This document shows, one piece after another, positions 47,619 to 62,600 of a stretch of DNA of 64,000 nucleotides. The number at the start of each line of letters is the position of its first letter. Positions within the stretch are counted from its first letter, which is position 1. The stretch is from Ciona intestinalis. Taxonomy: Eukaryota; Chordata; Ascidiacea; Phlebobranchia; Cionidae. The notes beneath the pieces are model-generated. The model was not told the origin of the DNA, ran no database searches, and was given only the letters and a program-made list of their open reading frames with translations. The stretch lies in assembly GCF_000224145.3 (NCBI RefSeq), contig NC_020170.2:4232646-4296645 (forward strand), written 5' to 3'. The translations under genes were made by a program, and so were the position numbers.

Positions 47619-50600
47619 ATGGCTGGAAAACGGCTCCTAGGAGAACTGGTTCCATTTTTCTTGCTTATGCTAGCTTTTCAAGTGGCATTAGCTGGAAGAG
47701 ATCGGAAATTTGGAGGTAGGCCCAATCAAGGGAGAGGTTCTTTCCATCCAAATCGACAAGGACGGAAGAAGTTGGACTCGTCTCATCTAGATAACATGGT
47801 ATGAACTTTGGAATACAAAATTTCGACAATTTAATATACAATAATTTGACATCAATTTATTTTAAAAAATATTTGATTTTTTAAATCATCGTTATTCATT
47901 AAAATTCTAAAGATTCATCTTTATTATATCATTCTTAAAATGTTAATAAATACGGGTTATCGTCATTTTTAAATATTTGTAATCAAAAATGTTTTATTTT
48001 TAGTAAAAATTTATTTCCTGTAACTTATTTTTTACATTTTAGGTCGAAGTCTTTAGAAGGAACGTTCTGCGCTTGAGATCAAACAGAAAACTTGACTTGA
48101 TTTTCGTGATCGATGCTTCTTACAGTGTGGAGCTGGAAAACTTTAAAGACGAGGTATCGTTTTTCAGTAAAACTTATGACTAAATGAATGTAATTGTTTA
48201 TTCTCGCGTAGCCGGGAAGCGACAGTCGTTGTAACACATGCGTCCTGTTTTAGACGCGCGATACGCGATACCTTAGTTACCACGTATGTAACTCTGTGGG
48301 TAATTGTTTTTGTTATTCTTTATATTTTATATTGCATGACTGACAAACTATACAATCCGTTAAAAACTTTACAATGCTCTTATTACTTGGCGTAGATTCG
48401 TTTCGTCCAGCGATTTGTAAGTGGCATCCCCGTGTCCATGGATACGACCAGGGTTGCTGTGATCACGTTTGCCGACAGCGCACAGACATGGGTGGACCAA
48501 GTTACAGCTGACAATATCCACGACCACAAGTGTTCGCTGTTGGGCACAGCTCTGCCTTCTATCACATACGCGTAAGTCAGTGTCGTGTTTCTTGCAACGT
48601 GGACTATTTACTAAGCTATATAGGAGGTTGTGAAAAGATGGGAAACAACTTCAATCTTTTTTCTCGCTTCATTTGGTAGTAAACAAAAAATTAAAAAATA
48701 TAAAACCGCATCCTTACGATCTCCATAGACCATTGTTAATTGTTTAAAACACGGGTATTTGAATACTATGTGCTAAAGGTGCCCGATCTTAATACAACCG
48801 TACTATATATTTTATTCTCTAAGAGTAAGGTCCTTGTTGAGTACTTGAGATTTAGGCCAGATTTGGCTTATTTCCCCAACATCCAAGGCACTCATGTATG
48901 TCGTTTATGCGAAGAGTGTGACTGGCACGACTTTCCCTCTTTTCATAAGTTAAAGTAAAACCACATCTTAACACCATGTCTCTCACCAACAATCAATATT
49001 CAGTGCAGTGAGGGGTTGTAGCCAAATTTGATTGACAGCTAATCACCCTGCAACTAATGTTACCATTAAATATTTATTCTTGTTACAATCATATTATTTA
49101 TTAGAAGAAAAAAAACTGAATAGAATATTTGTATTTTATGTGCTAAAGATGTCCCATCTTACCCCACAATACTATATGTCATTTAAAACATATTCCAATA
49201 ATTTCATTTTCAGGAGTGGTTCGACATACACGTATGGTGGCTTGAAAAGAGCTCAGGTTAGTTAAAGCGTGATAAACAGCCCATATATAGATTGTACAAT
49301 ATGTGATACGCTGTAGGACCTGAGATTTAGGCCAGAGTTGGTTCATTACCCCAAAATGTATTATAGAGCGTACACAACGTCTGCATATATATTTAACTCT
49401 TCTATTGAACCACAGCGTTTGCTTTTTGATTGTTTGCTTATATACCTACACAGCGACGTTAAAACTTTGTTTTTTAAAGTAAAATCTTAATATGCAGAAA
49501 TACAGGTCACCTGCGGACATTTGTGTATACGTGATGAACGATATGTTTAATTGTTTTATATTGTACCGGATGCTGGTGTAACGTAATGCAAGTACGCAGC
49601 CACCGCATAGTACATTGTGCAGCTGAAAGCGTGCAGCGAAAACATGCTTCTGCAATTACTAAAATCAATTTGTTCCTCTCGCTTTTTTAAACCAACGTTG
49701 GCTCGTTTGTTTCGAAACTGTGACGTCACAATGCTGACTCTTCGAATTAAGCGTGTTTTTACGCACCGTCTGTTAATTTAGGAATTTAATAGCTGTTATA
49801 GGTTATAAGGATGAATTGTGTACTCGCTGTTAATCGTGTTCTTGTAAATTTTAATCATATTGTATTCAAACGCTATTTTACTTGATCAATTACGCGCAGT
49901 TTAATACGGGTTTCTTCCGCTAAAATGGGTTTTGTTTGAAGTTTGAGTTTTTTTGGCACGATTGACAAGCTTTTCAAATTTCAGGCTATTATGGACAATG
50001 CCAGAGTCGACTCGAAAAAAGTAATAATTTTGATAACCGATGGGAGGTCGAACGGTGGAGACCCAAGCAACATTGCAAAGCGTCTCAGACGTGACGGTAT
50101 ATACACGTTTTTGATGTTTGGAGTACTGTTGGGGAAGATGGGACACCTTTAGCACATAATGTCCAAATATCTTGATCGCGTTTTAAATAATTAGTGTTTT
50201 ATGATAGTCGTAAGGGTATGGTTTTATAATTCTTTGAATGTTTTTTGTTTACTATCAAATGACGTGAAAATAGAATAAAAAGGTGTTCCATCTTCCCCAT
50301 CCTGCTATACATTTCATTAAAACGCATCGCGCTTTTACTGAATGAACAGACGTGTATAATTACCCTTCCTTGAAAATGCAGTGTATCCTATAAAACTAAG
50401 AGGAAACTGACATTGCTTTTTGAATCACGCAATACAATTCGCGGAAAAGTTGACCCATGACGATGAAATTTCTCTTGTTCAACAGGAACCGAAATCTTGA
50501 CTTTCGGAGTAAACTCCGGTAATGTTGACGAGTTGAATGAAATGGCTTCGGATGAAAAGGAAGACCACGTTTATATTCTCAACAGTTTCGCAGACTTCGA

Positions 50601-53600
50601 GCTTCTAGCGAGGCGCGCTCTACACGCAGGTATGGGTTGTGTTTTGTACATATTAAGCGCGTAGCAATGTGACTTGCGCATCTGTTTCAAACCTGGACTT
50701 AAACTCTAAGCCATACATTATCACAAAACAACAACCCTCCGAAAATTGATGATCACAAAGTTAGATACGTGGTTACTCGTAAGCAGACATGTTCTGTTAA
50801 ACGGAACAGCCGTGTTCTAACGACTGTCGTTGCCTGTCACGCGAGGGTAAACAAGTTACATACATAATTATCTATATTTCGGACATACTTTATGTTACAA
50901 TTGAAGCCTATTTTGATCTTGTGGTCTTTGAATGTCAAGGTCTAGTGTTCCAACCTACAAAATGTTGCAACAAACGTACATAATGTACTGATAGCGCGAA
51001 ATTGCCAGCCAAATACGATCTATATGCCCTTTACTGTCTCGTGCACTGTGCGATGTCTCCATTTTTGCGATTACACCGCAATTACGTATCAAACTACTAC
51101 ATAGCCGTTAGCAGTAGGGTGTGTTTTAGCATGTTTTACGTTTACAGCATATCACACTTGTAAACAAGACAAAGTGCTGCGGATATTTATATAGTAAGGT
51201 GGATGGGACCCCTTAAGCACACAATATCCAAATACCAATTAACAACGGTCATTTAAAATCGCGGGCTACAGTTATTATTTCTGTCAATATCCCTTGTTTA
51301 CTTCAAAATAGCGGATTTTTGCCGAAGCGTAAAAACTCTTCGTGCAGATTATTGAATGTGTATATAGTGGCAAAGTCGATGCGCAACCTTAACCAAATTT
51401 CTTCGAAGTGTTTACATTGTTGTTGTTCAAATACTATTACGTATATAGCAATTGCTTCTGTTTTGGCTACGTAACGTTGTTTTTGATCTAAACTTAGATT
51501 CGTCCAAACTGCAGTCATGTGAGTGTAACTAAATATATGACTTTCAATCTACGATGTTTGTAATATAACAGCTGCATACATGTCCGGCAACCCTCGTAAA
51601 CAAAGCGACGTAAACGATATTTTCCACTTCATGTTTTATTTAGACGCCTATGGTCATGATAATCAAAGCGTTATGCTTATGAACTATGAAAACAATCTTA
51701 AAAACAACTAAAAATCGCCACATGCTAAAATGAACTGGTACGCCGGTTTTCTGCCGCAGATACAGAGGTTTTAGATACGCCAACAGCAGCGGAGAACTTA
51801 CGGAATTTTCGCGTTATTCGGGTGTTAATACGAGACGGTCCACTCACCGACTGTTTCGATCTGCCCGACCCGTTTTGGTCGTATTGCGTGTCATTAGTTT
51901 GTAATACGTTCCGTGCTGCTGTTATAGTCAGTGTAGATTCGTAAAGGTGCCCAAGCCTTCGCCGTTTCTCGACCGGTATCCAGCACCTTGGTAGTATAAT
52001 TTCCCGCCACCTCCGATAGCTAGCGATGATACAAAACTGGTTAAAAAGTACGTTCACGCTGCTCAAGCTTGAGATAAGCACCAACGCGGTACCTGGACCC
52101 ATATTTACTGATACCGCAACAAGAGCAGTGTCGCTGAGGATACAAAGCCCTGTCCAGATCACGGCTCTCTGAACGGACTCGATCACCCTCGGGTTGCGAG
52201 AGGGGGGACGTGGACGGTCACAGTCACTGGGTCTTGGCGTGTTCTCCCTTTTTATAAAGGTGCATAACTTGTGAAGGCATCTTCCCTTTGTTTGTTGTTG
52301 ATTTGTAGTAGTTTCCCCAGTCTCCGCTTCCGTAGTCGTTACGTTGTTGTTCTGTATGCAGATTGTTCTATTTTAAACGATGTGGTATATTTGAATTGGC
52401 AAAACCGTTAACCGGGGTATGCACATCGGGTTTATATTGGTATGCGTTACAATACAAGACATTTGTATACTGAAAGACGCTATCCAAATTTAGCGATTGA
52501 AATCTATATTGATTGAAACAGGCCAATTGAATTTCTGGGAATTTTGCCCAAACTGAGTACTCATAAAACTAGGCAATTTACGTAACGATATAACATTCAG
52601 ATTAAAGTGGTATGAAACGCGTAACCGATAAAAATTAAGTCCAACGAATTAATTAATGTGGGTTATTCATACCGTAGCACATAACATGCCAATGGATTAT
52701 AAACTATGTATAGTATTGTAAGGGGAGATGGGATACCTTTAGCACATTATATCTAAATATCCTGATCGTGTTTTAAGCAATTAACTACGGTTTATGGAAG
52801 TCGTGGTGTTACGGTTTAATAATTCTTTAAATGTTCACTACCAAATTGCACGAGAAAGTAGAACAAAAATTGTCCCATCTTACCCCAATTCTACTATATG
52901 TACATACCTTTGGCAATTCGGCATTTGGATTTGGTTCTGAACTTGTATTTACCACTTCTGTTTGCATTGTGTAATGAGATGGGTGGGCGTGTGAGTTGCC
53001 CTGTGCATGGTGGGCACCGAAACTGCTGCTAATGGACGAGCTTAACCTCGTATGTCTGGTGGTCCTCAGATTCTTCCACATGTCGTATTTCCTTTGTATA
53101 AGAGGGTACAAGAAAAGGACAAGCAGGGATATTTGCACCACTGATGTAATAGCAATATACAGTAGAATTGGCCAAGCTTCATCCGGGTTCTTAATGCTGT
53201 AAACCGCCACGCAGCCTAAGTAGTTAGGCCCTGTGTTTTTGTCAGCGCGGTACCTCCACGGTAGGAAATGGAATATGAGCAACACTCCAGAGAGAACTAA
53301 AATTATCAACGGCATTAGACGGCTGAATCGGATCAGGTGTTTTGTGTAGAGTAGACTTCTTACCGCTGGGTTGTGATAAAACATCCATTGCCGTACCCAT
53401 AGGAAGGCATACACAAATAGAGTTGACATACCGAACAACGCTACTTCTGTAACGTCGTTCGCCACCTCGCAAAGCACATCGGACCTCGCATCCCACGCTG
53501 CAAAGAACTTTATTTGGTCAGTTAGGAACTTTAAAAGCGCGACGACGACAGATGAGATAGCAAGACGAATCATCCAGATTCGGTATTTCCGTTCATTTGA

Positions 53601-56600
53601 CTCACTTCGCCCCCCTACCCTGTCGCTACAGTTGCTGCCTCTGATCCATGCTCGCCCGCGGAAAAGAGTAGAGTGCGGCTTTTTGCAACACTTAAATACT
53701 TGACTGTTCCCCTTCCAGAACTGCACCAGGCATATTAAAATATAAAAGTCGATAACCGTACATGAGGTTACGATGATTTGCGACACCACCCATACGGTCG
53801 TGCCTTTGGCGGTACTGGGTGAAAAAGAAACGTTCGTCTCCGAAAAGTTCATCTTAGTTAAACAGTATTCATTAAATCCATTGTTAAATAATTCTTAGAT
53901 ATGAAAAACCTTCAACAGCCTAACTAAATAGCCTGTAGGTTAAAAAATAATTGAAGAGTTAAGCCAGGGTAGAAGTTTAGAAAAATGAATTGTATTTAGT
54001 TTTGCTCTTGTTTTGTGTAAGTTTTACTTTTCTGACCTATAAATACATTTCCAACCGGTGTAAACCAGAATTTAAACATTTAGTATTTAACATTTTCCAA
54101 GTGATAACATAGCACAGCTGTACCTACAACTGTCTGACAATTATAATTTCTAAAAAGCATGGTGTGGCATTTCTACCCTAAAGGCCACATTGTTTTTCCC
54201 TTGGCTTTGCACGCGGCATGCTGTATCTACCCGCAAATAATGAAAACAAACGCCGACGCTACCACTTATTAAAAGATTCAATCCACCACAATTGATAAGC
54301 ATTTAAACCTTAACCATTATCTCCCACTGTTTTGTGTTCCTAGCCCGCAAATGCAAATACATCCATTAGCGCCGGCTCCATCACCAAAACAAATTAAATT
54401 TACATTCAAATGTACCCTCTGAATCACAGTTGCGTAAACTACGTATTAACGCATCAAATTAAATTATTGCGCACTGAATCACAACAGAACGTTTGACGCA
54501 AAGAGTCATATTTACACGACCCCAAGCTAGCTGCATGCATAACGCTCATACAATAACTGTCATTACTTACAGTTGCAGCACCGCTTCTCTTCTATTCTAA
54601 GAAAGAACCATTCATATCACGCAAACAAACACAAAAGGCTACATGACGTCTCCCTATCTCGTATCGTCATATAGTTACGCATTTCTACACACACGATAAG
54701 GTTAACTGCTGCGCAGCTTACAGAATATGACGCGTATTAACTACGTACATCATCCGCTACAGGTAAACACATTTCGCTGCAACAGTTTACCTTTTTAAAA
54801 GTCACTGACCGCAAGTAACTATTCTACTTCAAAACTTTTTGATCGAAACCTGGGCGGTCCAATATAACCGCCATAATTCAATCTTCTCGCTGTCGGGCTT
54901 TGAAGCGACTGTAATCTGTATTCCCTGCTGGTCAATTATGCATGAACTATAGCCAGCTCTTGTTATCGCTAACGACCCCGGCTACAAAAACGCCGCATAT
55001 TATAAATTGATGTATCCGATCGAAGATATCCCTTGGAGAAAAAGACATTTCCTTTTAGCGAAGCATCGACATTAGACGCTATTACATTTGAAAGGCTTCT
55101 TCATAATTTATCCTTAAGAGCGATGCATGCGCAACATCATATGCTGCTGACGTATATCACTTCCTAGGATTAACAAGTATAAAAGCAATCCTGGCCTATC
55201 GCACCCCTTCGCGTCAGAAACACACAAACTAGTATAGTAGAGTGGTGGAAGATGGGCCACCTTTTAATTCTATTCTCTCGTCCTATTTGATAGTAAACAA
55301 AGAACATTCAAAGAATTATAAAACCGCATCCTCACGACTGCCATATAGACCGTTGTGAATTGTTTAAAACACGATCAGCATATTTAAATACTATGTGCTA
55401 AAGGTGCTAAAGGTTCCCCACCCTGCTATATATACTTACCCCTTAAGCGTTGTTACAGTTAACCTATAGAAACCGTTTTTTTGTTACTTTTCCAAATTTC
55501 GCTGAAATCGCGGCCTCTCTATACAGCTGTTTGCAAATCAGGAAAACAACAAATCCGAGTCGCCACGCATATACAATTACTTGACAGGTTTAAACCACTC
55601 TTGGATGCAAACATCAGATGTGGTGCCTTTTTAACTAGAAACTGTCAATCAGAAAAAAAACGAAATTCCCCTACACGTCACATAAAAAATCTACCGGAAA
55701 CTGGCCGCTTACACCTGAGTATTTAACTACAGAGTTATAACAACATCTTAAAAATCTGTTGTTTACTTTTACTACTTAACAATGAACACATAATGCACGA
55801 TTTACGTACTTGGACTGACATTACGTTTTATTATTTAAAGATATTGTAAAACCACCAATCCCCTCCGGTGAGCTAACACTTTACTTTGCAGTCGCCGCTG
55901 TAAACTGTAAACGTTAACTACTTGGTAATATAATATAGAGGGTAAAATCTTACATAATTTCCTCGTTGTTAGAGCCTATACTTCTTATATCGGGCATCGC
56001 CGTTTTCATAATAACAAAATAATAACAAAGAATACAGCGAACTCAATTTTAAAGAACTGAAGTAAATACCGCTACCGTATATAAAATCTATAGCAGGTTC
56101 TAGTTTTGGTCCATACGCCACATATCTGCACGTTTGTCTATAAAACGAATGCATTATTAGCAATTGCATTGGAATCAAGTTTGCAAGCCATGCTAAATAC
56201 CTTTATAAGTTCACACTACGGAAAAAACGATTATGAAGTTAAAACCCCATGAGACATAACTGTGTTGAGTGATATATAAATTGTGAAAGTTCTTTTTGAA
56301 TTTGCTTTGGCCCTTGATATTTTAATCGATGACGTAATGCTATAGCGATGCCTGTCAAGGCAGCATTTCTGTAATAGAGAGTTCACAGACGTGTGCGTGT
56401 TGTGGCATGATGTCTACACTGTATCGCACGGTTTAAATACCATAATCTGTTTGTCAACTTGGCATAACTTGAAATTGTACTTAAAAATCATTATTATTAT
56501 AATATACTAGCCACCTGGCTGTCGAATTCAGTATATTATGTATACTTGACAAAAGTTTTTTTTACTGTTGGTATCTCGTTCATGTTCTTATAGCAAAACA

Positions 56601-59600
56601 CTGCGTGTTACCGATTTATTTTAAAAAGGTAGCAAGTATTCTGAATTTATTTTCACAAATATTTTTGGCTGCTATAAATAACTAATACAAGTTTTCTAAA
56701 TAATTGACTGCGCGCATTTTGGCAATGACTCTTAATTTGAATCTGACCGCTGTTGTTAACTAGAGAACATATCGTTATATTAGTCTGGGCTGCGTGAAAT
56801 GATAAACGCGTTGCATCACCAGTTTCCGCATGTTCAGTTTCCGTGAAACATTGTAAGTGAAATGTTATTACACTACTTAAATGTTACAGTCAAAGTCTTT
56901 GCTTAATCAAGTTTCTAATAAATGCCTAGTCATTTTTCGTGTTTGAAACAGAACACCTGTTATAACGACTGTCATTGCCTCGCCACGCGATGATTAAACA
57001 AGTAAGATTCCTGTTCATTTACCTATATCTATGACCTGCGTTTTGCAGATTTGTTTTGTATTTATTTTAGTTTGGTACAATTGTCTGCTCTATTCTTACT
57101 TACTGGCTGTGTTTATACAAAACACTAACAAATACTATGTTAAGCTTAAACGATTAAGGCGTGGTACACATTCGTGTGTGTGAACATGATTTACAGTTTA
57201 TTAATAGCAAGAAAAAATAGAACACGACGAAACGCTAACCGCACGAAAAATTCTCTCCCGAAAAAAAAGCAATAACCTGGAAAATGTTTAGGAATTATAC
57301 AAATTATGTATTGTTTTGCTTGTTGTCTCTCATCCAACATTTGGATTTGGCGATAAGAGAAGCGGCGAGGGCAGTCTTTGACTTTTTGTCCGAACATTTG
57401 TTCTCTGTGCGGAGAACTAGGGACGTTGAACGTTGGCGCTCGAACTCAGGGTAGGAGAGCTGGAAAACTGTATCTGAATATTGCTGCAATTCGGACTCGA
57501 TTTTGTGGTTCTGTAGAGAAAGAGATTGGCTCTTCCACTCTGCTTCTTTTTCTTCCGAAATCTCCCGCAGTACAGGAAGGCCAACATCGGGAACCGGCTC
57601 CCGGATCTCCGGGATTTGGAGCTTCTTTTCCCGGCGGCGACGAGAAGAAAAGTGGCTGGTGGAACGGTCCCAAGTTTGGGAACGAGACTCAACTGAAGCG
57701 AGGGGTGCTACCGGCGTTTTTTTGTTTACAATATATGTACGGGAAGACCCGGGCTGGAGCCTATGGTGGCAGGCGCTTGGGCAAGCGGCAAATGGGCATC
57801 GGGAGGTGTAGAACCATGGAAAGAGCATGACACGCCAGCGTCTGAATGTCATCACTATACATAACAGGTTGACGACCAAGTTAACATCATACATGGCCAG
57901 CGGGGCAAATATAGCACTTGGGTGGCTTGTGTAGACCACCTTGATTAACAGAGCTATTGCAACATCAGATAATATGCACAGACCAGCAAGGACGAATGAT
58001 CTTCTTATGAGAGTTATCAATGCGACGCTTTTTCCTCGTGTGTGGTTGGCTCGTACCGCCCTCAACTTATTGTCCATGATCGGGTAGAGGAAAAGGGCGA
58101 GAAACGAAAGCTGAAAAAGACAACAAAAGTTACAACGTCGAAGTTTATGCCTCTTGAAATTGTTGCAACAAAACGTTGCTATAACCAAATTTAGGCCCTT
58201 TTGAGGGTAAAAAACGCATGAAAAAGAGGATTTTAGCCAGGTGTTGGCATGTATATAAAAGATTAATTTACCTTCCTTCATACATGACAAAAAGTTCTTA
58301 CAAAACAGCGGCTAAAAGAAAATACCTATTTAACAGCTATATTGCTCTTGACAAGACACATATCCATACATACCTGTATGCAGCCGCCAAGTAGTCCTGT
58401 CATTATATTCACACGCACGCCTTGCTGGTGTGGAGGCCGAGAAGAGTTGGCCGGAACAGTGCTGCTATCGTTGGAATTTGTGTTGGCACATACCCGCCCA
58501 CTGGCGCTATTGTCTCGGTCCACAATCAGAAGCACCATGCACACCATAGTCACACAGATAAAGCAAAGTAAAGCCACCCAGCTTAGAAATCGAACAGTTT
58601 TACTGTACAGGTGTTTTAATGCTCGGTTCGAGTAAAAGATCCGCTGCAAACAAAAATAATGTTAACCTTTCAGAAATACTTCTGTTTGACCGTTTATAAA
58701 CTACGCTAAATTTCATAGACTGTATCATTATCCAGATATGTGAACTATTTATATTTGTTTTGGTGATTTAAGTTATAAATCCAAATTACTGTGAAAATAA
58801 AAGTGTCATTTTAAACAGTTAATTGTGGCCTAAGGTAGTCGTGTAAGTATACGGTTTCATAATTGTTTGGATAATGTTTATATACTAACAAATGGGATGA
58901 AAAAATAGAATAAAAAGGCGTCCCGTCTTCCCCACCCTAATCTGTATACTAAGACACCCATGCTTACCAATCGCACCCACAGAAAGGTGTATATCGGGTG
59001 AATGGTAACGTTGTACAGAGCAATGCTGACATTAAGCAGTGTAGAACATCTGGAGGTTGAATCCACGGTAAACAATAACGCCTGGTTATTCCCAAACCTC
59101 AGCAGAGCAGTTAACACGCCCATTATACAAAGATTTTCAAGCCATCTTCCGCCCTTTCTAAGACGCGCTATATAGGAAAAAATATTCATTTTGACTACAA
59201 CATACTTTCTTGTGAAAAATACGTGATATTTCCCCAAAGAAGCTTTATAGTACTATGTGGTAACATAAATAACGCTAGCACATAATATCCCACATCTCTT
59301 AATCGAGCTTTTAACAATTTTTAAAGCCATGAAGGTACGGTTATATGATTCCATATACATATTCTTTGTTCACTACCAACTGTGACAATAAAAGAAAATA
59401 TAAACTATGTCCCATTTAAATCAAACCAACGTTATGCAAAGTTTTGATCATTAAAAGTAACTGACAACCTTAATAAAAAGTACATTGAACTATTAAGTCA
59501 ATTAAGTTTAGTTTAATGTAATCAAATAAACCACAAGTCTTATTAAAAAATTACCTGAAGTTTTTGCCACTTCTGCTTTTCTTAGTATTCTAAAATGCAC

Positions 59601-62600
59601 CAGTGCGTAGAGAATGTAGAATGCGACCACTATGCATGTAATGTGTATCGCTTCGCATGTATACCACGCAACGTCTTTGTTTGGCGACCATGTTGCCTTT
59701 GACTCGGATGTCCAAACCTTTTGACCGAGAAGATTCCATTCTTGGTATTCCGTGTGGTTCAGTTTGGACAACACAGTCGTTGTCGGTGTTATTTCAAATT
59801 TAGTTGCATTCATATTTGATTTAATTCTGCGTGTATAACATAACACATAAGATAAGCTATAATTATCTCTTCAAATACAAAACAAAAAATCAAAAAAATA
59901 CAAGAGAAGACAATTAGCAGTAAACGAAAAACTGTAAAATAAAAACGTCGTTGCTAAAGTCGTATATGGGTAACCACTTTAAAACAACGCAAAAAAAACA
60001 AAACAAATTTAAATAGACGATAACTTAATCTGCAACTAGATTTGTTAATCCTGGCTAAAAATGTCAAAAATCTGTTCGGAACAAAAAAAATACGAACTAT
60101 TTGCCACTGTTTTAAATAGCATATGAGCGAATGAACAGACGCGACTCGATTCTAGCTCTACCCTTCCCCTTTTAGTCCTTGCAGATTTCCAGACACCAGA
60201 AACCACTGTCACTGCGGTTCATGCAATGACTTTTAAACTCTCCGGTTCGTTCTCTTTAAACCTCAATTCGTTTCCTGGCTCGTGGTGACTTGACCGGGGT
60301 GTCGCCCAATGATCATACTTCCCGACATGAAATTTTGCCATTCCACTCGCTTACACTTGTTCATGTTAATACTATACAAAAAACCCTTGCGTATATATGT
60401 CTGATTTGATACTGCGGGAAAACGAATTTATATGCTAACGAAAACGTATATGTTTAGTTTAGTTTTATACTACGGGAACCGTTTCAAACAAAACCATAAT
60501 AAAGCATTCGTCGCACGCTACGTATATACTAGTTCCTTATCTCTAATCAACACTCGACCCCAAAACAAAAAAACGACAAAGAATTGTTTTTCCGTATTTA
60601 CCAATCGATTTCATTTGCAAAAAGGGCAACCGAGCAATGAGAAATATTTTTCCGGTCAAATTGTGCGTCGCCATTCGATTTCGTGCAACAGTTGCTTAGC
60701 GCCAAAGGATGACGTGGTCCCAATCGTTCTGAAATTCCCATGCCGAATATCGGAAGTCATTCGACAAAATATGTAAGCAACTGGTACCGGATTTTGCTAA
60801 CGTCGCTTCGAACGCAAAACATCAGTTTTCGCCGTTTTTCTGTGTGAACTAAAATCACTGGCATGCGAACTGTAATGGCTGGCGTCCAAATCGGCGTCAC
60901 GAATGCTGTGCGAACGCCAGAAGTTGTATAATTTAAAAACATTTTATTCAATGCGCAGTTTACAGTTCCGATATTAAAACACGTCGGAAATCCGTTATTC
61001 ACAATCTCACGATTTTAAAGTATTTCTAAATAAATTACGTTTAAACATTATAATGCAAGCCAGGCATCGTCTGGCGCCACTCTAATCCTTATACTGATTG
61101 AAGTAAAATTTCAATAAAAACAGCCTAACCCTGTCTAAACCCACTCCTGGTGTGAAAAGGCGCTTTAGTTACCCTACCCTCGACAAGTCTCACAAACATT
61201 GTAAGTTCCAGGCAAGAATCGGTCCCGCAGTTTCCTGTTATCGCAGCGCGAACCGCTACAGACTGGGGTCGGGAACGGACGATGCAGCAACAACCGTCGT
61301 CCCTCGTCGCTACCCCTGCTAATGGAAGCCCTTTATCGCCAATCTGTTGATTAGAAACAGAGCGATTCTTCAAGTCGCTGTTGCGGCAAGCCAATTTATC
61401 TTTCCCACGGCTGACGTGCAGCGTTTGCAGCCTTTGACGTTCGACAGACTCGTTTGGGTCTCACTGTCAGCAAGCGTGTTTCTTCTTTTAGTTAAAGACA
61501 AATCGATTTTTGTTTTCGAGCGAATCTAATCAGAAGATTCCTTTCCCTTTGTCAATTTAAAAGCAAAAACAACTCGACAAAGCGGCAAGCAGGTCCCGTT
61601 GAGGCGCCTAAACTAATTAACTCAAACATTCCCTGCAGTGGCTTTGAAGTTAAGGAAGCTGAAGTTTCATAATTGCGCATTTTCTCACGCGGGGAGAGCG
61701 AATTGGGCGACGAGAAAGTTTGACATTCCATAAAAGCGCACAGTGGGCCTGACGATTGCTTCCCAGACGAGGACCTTGACATTCGTACACTGCGCGACAT
61801 TACCATAGGTCGGGGCTCATGTATATTTAGAATCGTTCGATTGATTGAAGATTTCTCGTTTCAATTAGTAACAGTCCAGAACGTCGATTTTCAGCTTAAT
61901 TTGTCTCTTCGTCATCCGCATTTTGCCATTTAGTCTTTACCGTGCGTTCAAAATGCTTTGCCCTTTCACAAAATCTATAATGAAAGTAATTCAAAGCGAC
62001 TTTCTTCATTCGTGTTAATTACTTTAAAATATTCATGAAATCCGTTGCCAAATTATGACGCTTGTGTTGTTATCACTTGTGCCTTGAACATTATCTTTCT
62101 ATTTACATGTAACACAATACAGCCCTTGTAGCTGATACATAATGCATTACTTGAATAGGTTTTGCGAGCGCTGCAAATTTGCTTTAAAAACATGCATCTT
62201 GTTAACATTTTGCTGAGTGTATACTTTATCATAGGCGTCACTTATAGCTATACCTTCCTATAGAACCATAGACATTTCAAATATAATTCTTTTTAATTTC
62301 ATAATCAAAAATCGAGTTTATACAGTATAGTGTGAGGGGAGATGGGACACCTTTTCAATCTAATTTCTCAACCCATTTGGCAATAAACAAAGAACATTCA
62401 AAGAGTTATAAATCGTAACCTTACGACTCTTAGACCGTTGTGAATTGATTAAAACACGATCATGATATTTGGATATTAGGATATTATGTGCTAAAGATGC
62501 CCCGTTTGACCCTATACAGTATTGTATATGCCCTTAACTCTTCTCGTTCATTCATTAGCAATGGATAATGTGATTTTACTTTCACTGTTTTGTTTTAATA

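Noticed and set aside
57378..57830. 150-codon + strand frame near 7TM-B
   Set aside because: It is antisense to the coding C tail of 7TM-B, whose own frame shows clear family similarity to 7TM-A.
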